64,000 bases of DNA, from contig NZ_JAMWEG010000021.1 of the NCBI RefSeq assembly GCF_025460765.1, positions 52,980-116,979 on the forward strand, written 5' to 3'. The notes under the pieces are model-generated. The model was not told the DNA's origin, made no database searches, and saw only the letters and a list, made by a program, of their open reading frames with translations. The stretch comes from Micromonospora sp. MA102 (lineage in GTDB: Bacteria > Actinomycetota > Actinomycetes > Mycobacteriales > Micromonosporaceae). The translations under genes and the position numbers were made by a program. Positions 52,294 to 58,884 of this stretch are shown here, in pieces. Position 1 is the first letter of the stretch. Every line of letters starts with the position of its first letter.

Positions 52294-52375
52294 CCGGATT
52301 TGCCGCGATCCGCGCGCACGCCGTGTAACGGATGGATCTCGGCGCTCAGCGCTCGGATCTGCCGAGTTGAGGGCG
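52294..52375. repeat. 82-bp interspersed repeat, copy R2
   Basis: This is the best reference copy: CCGGATTTGCCGCGATCC at the left, CGGATCTGCCGAGTTGAGG at the right. It lies 895 bp from R1 in the same orientation, bracketing the VOC gene. Confidence 0.85.
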
Positions 52376-52450
52376 TTTGACAGGTGCGTTGAACGGGCCG
52401 GCGTTCACGGTAGCTTCTCGATCGATGGATGCGGAACCCGGCAGCGGGAG

Positions 52451-52475
52451 CCGGGCCGGGTGTGACCCGGCCCGG
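52451..52475. terminator. bidirectional terminator between VOC and epoxide hydrolase genes
   Basis: A perfect 11-bp stem, CCGGGCCGGGT / ACCCGGCCCGG, with a 3-base loop. It lies 13 bp past the epoxide hydrolase stop on the - strand and downstream of the convergent VOC gene. Confidence 0.8.
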
Positions 52476-52487
52476 TTCCCTTGCTGA

Positions 52488-53639
52488 TCAGTACGGGGGG
52501 AGCGACGTGAAGAACTGCCGCAGTTCGCCGGCGAGCAGGTCCGGTTCCTCCAGCGGCATGAAGTGTCCGCCCCTACCTGGTTCGCTCCAGTGCCGGATGT
52601 CGGTGCAGGCGCGTTCGGCGATTTCGCGGGGGAAGTTGACCATCGACGGTTCGGTGCTCAGCGTGAACGCCGCTGGCACCGTGATGTCGGGTCGTGGACT
52701 GTTGTGGTGGAAGTCGAAGTACTGCCGGAACGAGGAGCCGATCGTGCCGCTCGCCCAGTACAGGGTGATGATCGTCAGCAGGGTATCCCGGTCGAACCGG
52801 CTTTCCAGGTCCCCGTGGTTGTCGCTCCAGTCGCGGTACTTGTCGACGAGCCAGGCGGCCAGTCCGGCCGGCGAGTCGACCAGCGCCGCGGCGATGGTGT
52901 CCGGCCGGGTGCCCATGATGGCGCTGTAGCCGCCGTCGGTCTCGTCGTACGCCGCTTCGGCGTCGAGAAACGCCTGCTCGGCGGGCGACAACGGGTGGGA
53001 GTCGAAGCTGGCCGGGAACGGTGGGTGGATCATGTGAATGCCGGCTACCTGCTCGGGGTACAGCGCGCCCAGCCAACCGGTGACCACGCCGCCGACATCG
53101 CCACCGAAGGCGCCGTAACGCTGGTAGCCGAGGACGTCGGTCATCAACAGGTGGAACGTCTGCGCCATCGCAGCGCGGGTGAGCGGACCCTTCGGCAGCT
53201 CCGAGTACAGAAAGCCTGGCAGCGAGGGAACCACCACGTCGAACGCGTCGGCGGGGTCGCCCCCGTGGCGAGCGGGGTTGGTCAGGCGGTCGACCAGCGG
53301 CAGCATCTCCACGAAGCTGCTGGGCCAGCCGTGGCCCAGGATCAGCGGTAGCGGCGCGGGTGCCCCTTCCGGACGCGTCCCGCGTACGTGCAGGAAGTGC
53401 ATGCGCCGGCCGCCGATCTGGGCCTGGTAATGCGGCAGTGCGTTGAGTTCGGCTTCCCGAGCGCGCCAGTCGAACCCGTCGAGCCAGTAGGACAGCAGGT
53501 GTCGCAGGTAGTCGGGGTCCGTGCCGGCTTGCCACGGCTGGTCGCCGCTGCGGTCGGTGAAGCGGCTACGGGCCAGGCGGGCCCGAAGGTCGTCGAGTAC
53601 CTCGTCGGATACGTCGATACGGAACGGGGAGAAGGTCAT
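52488..53639 (-). CDS. epoxide hydrolase family protein (EHN domain plus alpha/beta hydrolase)
   Basis: 383 aa. An N-terminal EHN domain (residues 1-105, FRIDVSDEVLDDLRARLARSRF) is followed by an alpha/beta hydrolase. Motifs: oxyanion-hole LGHGWPSSFVEM, nucleophile elbow GAFGGDVGGVV (Asp) and the terminal His in GRGGHFMPLEEPD. These match microsomal-type epoxide hydrolases, which open epoxides to diols through an Asp ester. A GGAGGAAC ribosome site precedes ATG 53639. It is monocistronic, with a terminator right after the stop. The natural substrate is unknown. Confidence 0.92.
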   Translation of the reverse strand: MTFSPFRIDVSDEVLDDLRARLARSRFTDRSGDQPWQAGTDPDYLRHLLSYWLDGFDWRAREAELNALPHYQAQIGGRRMHFLHVRGTRPEGAPAPLPLILGHGWPSSFVEMLPLVDRLTNPARHGGDPADAFDVVVPSLPGFLYSELPKGPLTRAAMAQTFHLLMTDVLGYQRYGAFGGDVGGVVTGWLGALYPEQVAGIHMIHPPFPASFDSHPLSPAEQAFLDAEAAYDETDGGYSAIMGTRPDTIAAALVDSPAGLAAWLVDKYRDWSDNHGDLESRFDRDTLLTIITLYWASGTIGSSFRQYFDFHHNSPRPDITVPAAFTLSTEPSMVNFPREIAERACTDIRHWSEPGRGGHFMPLEEPDLLAGELRQFFTSLPPY

Positions 53640-54048
53640 TGTTCCTCCGGCTAGGAGGGCGCTCCCCGACGCGAAGTCAGCGGACAGGGATGGCCGGGTG
53701 GAGCGCCCAGACGTGACATTGAGTGTTCACCGGGCTCACCTCCCCTCATCGCTGACGCGGGTCATCCTACACATCCTCTTCTGCCGCCGATCGTGCGCGC
53801 CGACAACCTGCGAGGCGTTTGGGCCTGGTGCGGGCAACGGCGGACGCGATGGCGAGACGTCGGCCGAGCCGGCGGGCTGTCGGTCGCCGAAGCTGCAGGT
53901 TCGGGGACCGGGGTCCAGCTCGGGTCGCGGTCAACGCACGGTCAACCCACGGGGTGAGAGCAGATCAAGGTCGCTCTCCGTGGCCGTTCGCGTTACGGGG
54001 CAGTTGTGGTGGCGCGAACGAGCGCAGTCCGGGATAGCCTTGCCGTAT
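53640..54048. other. 409-bp intergenic between divergent genes
   Basis: No gene was recognised. A -10-like TAGCCT (54035-54040) serves the small gene at 54049. The motif TCTGCCGCCGATCGTGCGCG near 53787 resembles a segment at 49451. Confidence 0.4.
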
Positions 54049-54336
54049 ATGGCTACCTATCGCAGCGCCTCAGTGCTTCTCTCCTCGGACGGCACCAGGA
54101 CCCCCGGCACGGCCGCGCTCTTCGCCGAGCCCGCCCGCAAGGGTGGGACCCCGCCGTGGGCAGGCGACTTCCGACCCGCCAACAGCGCCGGCAATGGCCC
54201 CAAAAACGCGGTCGGGAAGACCTTTACGTTGGAGCTGCCCGACGGCAGCACCGGCAAGGTGGTGGTCCAGAGCCTCAAGAGCGGGAAGGGAGGCGTCGTG
54301 CTGGCGTTGATGGGGGAGGACGCGCCCCCCTTCTGA
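54049..54336 (+). CDS. small hypothetical protein (95 aa)
   Basis: The frame reads MATYRSASVLLSSDGTRTPG, then a Gly/Pro-rich middle and FTLELPDGSTGKVVVQSLKSG, LALMGEDAPP. It looks like a compact beta-rich domain of a type found as single-domain proteins in actinomycetes; no function is recognised. TAGCCT 8 bp before the ATG and no ribosome site suggest a leaderless mRNA. The nine-fold Lys/Gly content in the C-terminal half differs from the Arg-rich spurious frames nearby, which supports real coding. Confidence 0.6.
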   Translation: MATYRSASVLLSSDGTRTPGTAALFAEPARKGGTPPWAGDFRPANSAGNGPKNAVGKTFTLELPDGSTGKVVVQSLKSGKGGVVLALMGEDAPPF

Positions 54337-54638
54337 TCAGGAAACTGATCGCCGCCGACGCCACCGGCTCGAGAACGACCGGTATGCGACCCTGCGATGT
54401 CAATGCGTTCGGAGAGCTGCCGGGCGCATTGCCTCGTCGGCGGCTGGGCGTCGACGAAGGTCGAGGTGTACTGATCTGCCGCCGATTGCGTGCGTTCGCG
54501 CGCGTGCTCTGCCGGCTCGGCTGACGTCGGGGGCGGCGGCTCGACGCGCGAGCGAGCCGCTCCCAGCGGGGTTTGCGCCATGCGCTCGCCGCGCCAATTT
54601 GCGCCGGTTGGCTTCGGGTCCGCGGCTCCGAGTGGTGC
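54337..54638. other. 302-bp gap, nothing recognised
   Basis: It lies between convergent genes. No hairpin as strong as the other terminators and no coding sequence was seen. Confidence 0.35.
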
Positions 54639-55517
54639 TCAATCCTCCTGGACTGCCTCGGATCCGCGTAGCGCGGCGTACCGGTCGAGCAAGATCGGCA
54701 CTCCCGTGTGCGCCCACCACGGAAGGTGAACGGCGCCGGCGGACATGCCGTGGCCCGGGTCGAACTCGGGGAGGTATATCGCTGCGGTGCTGTCGTGCCA
54801 CGGTGCGGATTCGCGGTTGGTGAGGGGTTCTCCAACGACCTGCTCGATGGTGTGGGTGATGAGCGTCTGCAGGGTGAACCAGTCGTCCGGCAGCGGCGTA
54901 TCGGCGAACCGCGCGCGAAGTTCCCGCCACAGATAGGCATCGCCGCGCAGCGAGTACTGAATCGGCTCGCGCTCGAACAACGCGGCGACCGTCCTTGTGC
55001 CGACGGGCGGCGGACATCGAACCCACAGCGTCGCACGTATCTGCTTGTACACGGCTTCGTCGGATGCGACGAGCCGTACCTCGGCGACGCCGGTCCTGGC
55101 AGCCGCGATGGTCTCGACGGCCACCGCGATGGCGTCGGCGCGTGGCCAGCCGTAGCCGCCCGTGCTGATCAGCGGAAAAGCGACGCTGCGCGCGCCGAGT
55201 TCGTCGGCGACCTCCAGCGCGCGCCGGTAGCACGCCTCCAGCAGGGATCGGTCGCGCTGCCCGGCGCTGTAATTCGGGCCGACCGTGTGGATGACCCACC
55301 GGGCAGGCAAATCACCTGCCGTCGTCCAGCCGGCGTCGCCAGTGGCGAGGCCGTTCGGAAACCGGGCGATGCAGTCACGCAAGATTGCTGGGCCTCCGCG
55401 GCCGTGGATGGCGCCATTCACACCGCCGCCTCCGCGCATAGCCTTGTTCGTCGCGTTGACGATGGCATCAACATCTTGCGTCGTGATGTCCCCGAGGACG
55501 ACGGTGAGGACTGGCAC
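54639..55517 (-). CDS. macro-domain protein (ADP-ribose binding/hydrolase) with extra C-terminal domain
   Basis: 292 aa. Residues 1-165 are a MacroD/YmdB-type macro domain: GDITTQDVDAIVNATN, GGGGVNGAIHGRGG, VIHTVGPNY, SVAFPLISTGGYGWP. This type removes ADP-ribose from proteins or binds O-acetyl-ADP-ribose. The C-terminal 125 residues (YSLRGDAYLWRELRARFADTPLP, FDPGHGMSAGAVHLPWWAHTG) form a separate domain seen also as a single protein in actinobacteria, of unknown function. The start is GTG 55517, which lacks a clear ribosome site. It is adjacent to a decayed PPOX gene on the same strand. Confidence 0.86.
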   Translation of the reverse strand: MPVLTVVLGDITTQDVDAIVNATNKAMRGGGGVNGAIHGRGGPAILRDCIARFPNGLATGDAGWTTAGDLPARWVIHTVGPNYSAGQRDRSLLEACYRRALEVADELGARSVAFPLISTGGYGWPRADAIAVAVETIAAARTGVAEVRLVASDEAVYKQIRATLWVRCPPPVGTRTVAALFEREPIQYSLRGDAYLWRELRARFADTPLPDDWFTLQTLITHTIEQVVGEPLTNRESAPWHDSTAAIYLPEFDPGHGMSAGAVHLPWWAHTGVPILLDRYAALRGSEAVQED

Positions 55518-55579
55518 GCCGCTATTCTGCCCGTAGGCACCGGCGACAGACCCAGGGCCATCTGGTTACGTCGGACATG

Positions 55580-55919
55580 TGAGTGGGGCGCCGGCGGATT
55601 GACCTGCCTGCTGACATCCCAACCGCCGTACCTGCTGGCGAACGCTTCGGCGATCGTGCTCGGGAATCCGCTCCGGTGCACCCGGGCGGCGCCCTTCGCC
55701 ACGCCGGGAGCCTTACCGCCTTCCAAGGCAAGGGACACCCGCGGATCAGCCTTGACACTGCGGCTGTCGCAGCCGATCCACCAGGCCCCCGGCGTAGACA
55801 AACCAGACCGGCGTCAGGTGCGGCGAGCCGTCGGGCCGCAACGTACACAGCCAGGCGTTCGACTCCCGCGGCAGGCGTATTTCAACGTCCGTCGGCGGAA
55901 CGGCGGAAGGCCCGGTCAC
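55580..55919 (-). pseudogene. frameshifted pyridoxamine 5'-phosphate oxidase-like (PPOX) gene
   Basis: From GTG 55919 one frame reads VEIRLPRESNAWLCTLRPDG, then SPHLTPVWFVYAGG. Homology then moves to another frame: WWIGCDSRSVKADPRVSLALEGG and FASRYGGWD. These are the two halves of the flavin/F420-binding PPOX fold, joined by a frameshift at TGGTGG. A VRNLR-like segment is also missing, so no full protein can be made. Confidence 0.75.
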
Positions 55920-56055
55920 CTGGCACGTGGATCAGAATGCGACGTACGCACATGCCGCGAGGCCCGGCTACGCAGCTCATTCCGTCCAGCTGGTGCAAGT
56001 GCCGTTGCTTGGGGCATCCGGTCCTTCCGGTGCCGGCCACGATCCGCCCGGGACC

Positions 56056-56061
56056 TACGAT
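56056..56061 (+). promoter_or_regulatory. -10 box of a leaderless promoter (GIY-YIG gene)
   Basis: TACGAT lies 7 bp before ATG 56069, the classical layout for leaderless actinobacterial transcripts. It decides the start codon in favour of 56069 over 56060, which overlaps the box. Confidence 0.55.
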
Positions 56062-56068
56062 GGTCTCG

Positions 56069-56656
56069 ATGACCATTCCCGAACGGCGACCCGACCACGT
56101 CCCTACCGACGATGCTCGGGTCGAAGAGGCCCTGCGGCTGCTCTGCGGCGTGCCGGTCGGACTCGATGTCGCCGTCAAGCGGCTCAGCCGTGGCAGCGGT
56201 GTCTACGCCTGGTGGGCCGCTCCCTCGATCTTCCCTGACCTCCCCGGGCCGCCGAATGAGAGCGCCCCGTCGCTACGACTGCTGTACCTCGGACGAGCGA
56301 CCAGCTTGCGCGGGCGCATCCTGCGCAACCATCTGAGGCGTTCGGGCAGCTCGACGCTGCGCCGTACCTTGGCCGGGCTGCTGGTGGCCGAGGGCTACCG
56401 GACGACCTGGACCGACCGTGTCGTCCTGGTCCCCGAGGATGAAGCGCGTCTGACCGCGTGGATGCACACGCACCTGCGCTTGACTTGGGCGGAAGACGCG
56501 GAGCCGGCGACCATCGAGGCCGAGCTTGTCCGGCGTGTGCACCCGCCGCTCAATGTGCACGGCGTCGACCCCGAGCACCTCCAGGCGGCCGTGGTCGCCG
56601 CCAAGAGCTCATACAACACCAGCAGCCGTCCCGCCGAACCCTCACGAACGCCGTAA
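56069..56656 (+). CDS. GIY-YIG nuclease family protein
   Basis: 195 aa. The GIY part is SGVYAWWAAPSIFP and the YIG part is LRLLYLGRATSLRGRILRNHL, about 25 residues apart, with the catalytic-type Arg in this segment. STLRRTLAGLL and the conserved C-terminal Glu/Asn elements (IEAELVRRVHPPLN) follow. This group of stand-alone GIY-YIG proteins is common in actinomycetes; the target is unknown. Roles in DNA repair, mobile-element endonuclease action or defence are possible. The start at 56069 follows from the -10 box. Confidence 0.82.
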   Translation: MTIPERRPDHVPTDDARVEEALRLLCGVPVGLDVAVKRLSRGSGVYAWWAAPSIFPDLPGPPNESAPSLRLLYLGRATSLRGRILRNHLRRSGSSTLRRTLAGLLVAEGYRTTWTDRVVLVPEDEARLTAWMHTHLRLTWAEDAEPATIEAELVRRVHPPLNVHGVDPEHLQAAVVAAKSSYNTSSRPAEPSRTP

Positions 56657-56750
56657 CTGGTTGCCCGGCATGCGTACGGGTGCGGTTGCGCGCTCATGCC
56701 TGGATCAACCGTGGCCGGCACGCTGGCCTGGCTTCGTCCCAATCGTGGGA

Positions 56751-57563
56751 TCAGCCGTGGGCTCGGATCTGGCTGAGCCACTCGGCGGCCAGCCGGCGTC
56801 CGTCCGGAAGCCGGTCGTCCCGGTCCCAGCGCCACGTGGTGGCCATTGCCAGCGTGAGCGTCCGGCAGTCACGCAGCAGGTCGTGGTCGAGACCCGGATA
56901 GTGCCCGGCTATTTCCTCGGGCGCGTGCGCGAGATCGATTTCGACCGGTCCCCGGCAGCAGGTCTCCAGATCGATGAACAATGGTCCTGTCCTCGTCGGC
57001 AGCAGATTGCCTGGGTGTGGCTCGCCGTGCAGGATCTGCTCGGCCCGGTCGCGTTCGGCGACGGCGTGGCGAAGCCGGCGCAGGGTCGAGTCGAGAAGCT
57101 CACGGTCGGCGTCAACAAGGTCGGGCGTACGGTCACGGTTGGCCACCAGCCGCTGTGCCTGCTCGACGCGGTCCGTGAAGTGCGGCGTCGGCATGCGCAG
57201 GTCGCGCATGCCAGCGTGCAGCCGCAGGAGCGTCGCGGCGTAGTCAGCCGGCGTGATCTTGCGAGTGGACGGCTCGTAGTAGCTCCACAGCGTGACCGTG
57301 TAGCCGTTCTGTTCGTAGAGGCGCGGCTGCACGCGAGGGTCGAGAACCGCCACCGGGCTTCCCCCGGCGGTCAGCCGTTGCGCGAGCTCGATCTCGAACT
57401 GGGCGACGTGATCTGCCGCCGATGACACCCGGGCGACCACGTCACACGGCAGCAGGCGCAGCGTGATCCGGTTCGACTCCTGGAGAATGATCGCGTCCTG
57501 GCTCGGCAATCCGAGTGACGACGCGATCGATCGGGCCGCGGCCAGGGCGTGCGTCGTCGCCAA
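56751..57563 (-). CDS. phosphotransferase (APH/choline-kinase-like)
   Basis: About 270 aa. The catalytic loop is ILHGEPHPGNLL, in which the usual HGD is HGE, followed by the metal-binding FIDLETCCRGPVEIDLAH. DVVARVSSAADHVAQFEIELAQRL near the start carries the nucleotide-binding Glu. It is an APH-fold small-molecule kinase of unknown substrate. TTG 57563 is taken as start because coding similarity begins there and the stop of a short HAD-like frame lies 1 bp upstream. ATG 57668 in the same frame would add an Arg-rich tail with no similarity. Confidence 0.78.
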   Translation of the reverse strand: MATTHALAAARSIASSLGLPSQDAIILQESNRITLRLLPCDVVARVSSAADHVAQFEIELAQRLTAGGSPVAVLDPRVQPRLYEQNGYTVTLWSYYEPSTRKITPADYAATLLRLHAGMRDLRMPTPHFTDRVEQAQRLVANRDRTPDLVDADRELLDSTLRRLRHAVAERDRAEQILHGEPHPGNLLPTRTGPLFIDLETCCRGPVEIDLAHAPEEIAGHYPGLDHDLLRDCRTLTLAMATTWRWDRDDRLPDGRRLAAEWLSQIRAHG

Positions 57564-57564
57564 C

Positions 57565-57711
57565 TCAGTTTCCGCCCGGCGGGATTTCGGCCGCGGCCGG
57601 TAGGCCCTCGACCGTCGCGATTGGCGAGGCCGCAGAGCGCAGGGCCCAGTGTCGCGATGGTGCGGCATAGCCGATGAGCATATTGTCGAGATCGAGCGGG
57701 ACCAGCGGCAC
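57565..57711 (-). pseudogene. short HAD-like N-terminal remnant upstream of the phosphotransferase
   Basis: GTG 57711 reads VPLVPLDLDNMLIGYAAPSR then HWALRS and stops after 48 codons. It matches the first strand and motif I of HAD phosphatases (LFDLDNTLIDR...), with Thr replaced by Met. The rest of a HAD protein is missing. Its stop (57565-57567) lies 1 bp before the phosphotransferase TTG, so it may survive as a coupling leader. Confidence 0.5.
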
Positions 57712-57851
57712 GTGTCGACCCTAAGCGCCAGCGGGGCGAAGGCCGAGCCATTTGCCCGCCTGCAGGATGGATGGCCTCGAAGCCTTCTCGGGGCGGCGTG
57801 CCCTCCGGTCGCTACGCCGGCTTCGACCACGCCGGAGAAGGAGAGCGCGTC

Positions 57852-57995
57852 TCAAGGGGCAGGGTCCTGGACCACATGGTTTGCCGCTGTCGCTGTGGTG
57901 AGCCAGGCGCGCAGTGCTGGGATGGGGAAGCCGCCGGCGTCCGCGCCGACCCCGGTGAGGGTGGGGTGGTTCAGCCGCGTCCGGGCGCCTGCCAT
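57852..57995 (-). CDS. possible 47-aa small protein overlapping the upstream gene
   Basis: ATG 57995 opens MAGARTRLNHPTLTGVGADA, then GGFPIPALRAWLTTATA and stop. Composition is protein-like, and the frame overlaps the last 25 bp of the gene at 57971-58795. It could be a small coupled gene, or the original C-terminus of that gene after a frameshift. Confidence 0.35.
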   Translation of the reverse strand: MAGARTRLNHPTLTGVGADAGGFPIPALRAWLTTATAANHVVQDPAP

Positions 57996-58795
57996 CCGGG
58001 CCACCGCCACCTGTCGACCTCAGGCCAGGTTGCCACGAGCCCGGCGGAGAGGACGCCGCCGAATGCCACGGTTCCCTCGTGGGAGGCGTAGGCAACCCAG
58101 TCCTGATGCTCGTCGATCCAGAAACCTTCCGGACCGGTGTACCTCGGGGAGAGGATTTCGACCTCCAGCAGGTAGTCGGCCCCGTACTCGCGCAGCTCCA
58201 CGACACGCGACCGGCCCAGGTCTCGCAGCACTCGGCGAACCTGATCGACGCCGTCGCCCTCCCACATCGAATCGCCGGTCATCACCAGCACGTCTGGCGG
58301 TACCGAGCCGCTGAGCAACGGGTGCCACCAGCCGTTCTGCACGCCCCATCGCCGCTGCAGCGACATCCACCAGGCTGATGACTCGTCAGGCCCGAGCACG
58401 CGCCGGTACGGAAGGGGTTCGGTGCGAAGATCGGGCTGCGCCGTCCAATGCTGCACCTTTGCAGCGAACAGCCGGCGCTCATCGGCCACAGCCTGTGCTT
58501 GTACCTCGTCGTCCGACAGCTCGATGAACGGGGAGTTCGCACTCTCGGCAGCCGTGAGCATACTGCTGACCACTACGTCAACGCTGGGAAGCCGGTCTGG
58601 ATCGAGTCGCTCAACCTCCACGAGTATGGCGTGCACGACGTTGTATCGAGGGAAGATCTGCTTCGCTTCGGTGGTGTAGTGGTGTCCATCGGCTTGGCGG
58701 CCACCGTTGGGCAGCCGGCCATACTCCCTCTGAAGTTCCTCGTATCGCATCGTCAGATACCGGCGTGATGCCCAGTGCAACGTTGTGGGATCCAC
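57971..58795 (-). CDS. hypothetical Trp-rich protein
   Basis: 274 aa, soluble, with an unusual number of Trp residues. Notable segments: MRYEELQREYGRLPNGG near the start, ESSAWWMSLQRRWGVQNGWWHPLL, DVLVMTGDSMW, EGFWIDEHQDWVAYASHEGTVAFGG. The last segment suggests a C-terminal beta domain sensing or binding a ligand. No family was recognised. GTG 58795 has GAGG 8 bp upstream; ATG 58750 is the alternative. The frame may originally have continued into the overlapping 47-aa frame. Confidence 0.65.
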   Translation of the reverse strand: MDPTTLHWASRRYLTMRYEELQREYGRLPNGGRQADGHHYTTEAKQIFPRYNVVHAILVEVERLDPDRLPSVDVVVSSMLTAAESANSPFIELSDDEVQAQAVADERRLFAAKVQHWTAQPDLRTEPLPYRRVLGPDESSAWWMSLQRRWGVQNGWWHPLLSGSVPPDVLVMTGDSMWEGDGVDQVRRVLRDLGRSRVVELREYGADYLLEVEILSPRYTGPEGFWIDEHQDWVAYASHEGTVAFGGVLSAGLVATWPEVDRWRWPGWQAPGRG

Positions 58796-58814
58796 ACATA
58801 CATCCTCGATGTGC

Positions 58815-58858
58815 CATTGCCTCGTCAGCGAGGGCGGGCCCTCACTGACGAGGCAATG
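58815..58858. terminator. strong terminator after the M14 carboxypeptidase gene
   Basis: CATTGCCTCGTCAG pairs perfectly with CTGACGAGGCAATG. Inside, GAGGG pairs with CCCTC around a 4-base loop. It lies about 27 bp after the - strand stop at 58885. Confidence 0.85.
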
Positions 58859-58884
58859 ATCACGAAACCGTGCGGTCGGCCTGA

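Noticed and set aside
49451..53815. Second short repeat (TCTGCCGCCGA-CG-GCGCGCCGA) at 49451 and 53787
   Set aside because: About 30 bp of partial match in GC-rich DNA is not enough to claim a repeat family.
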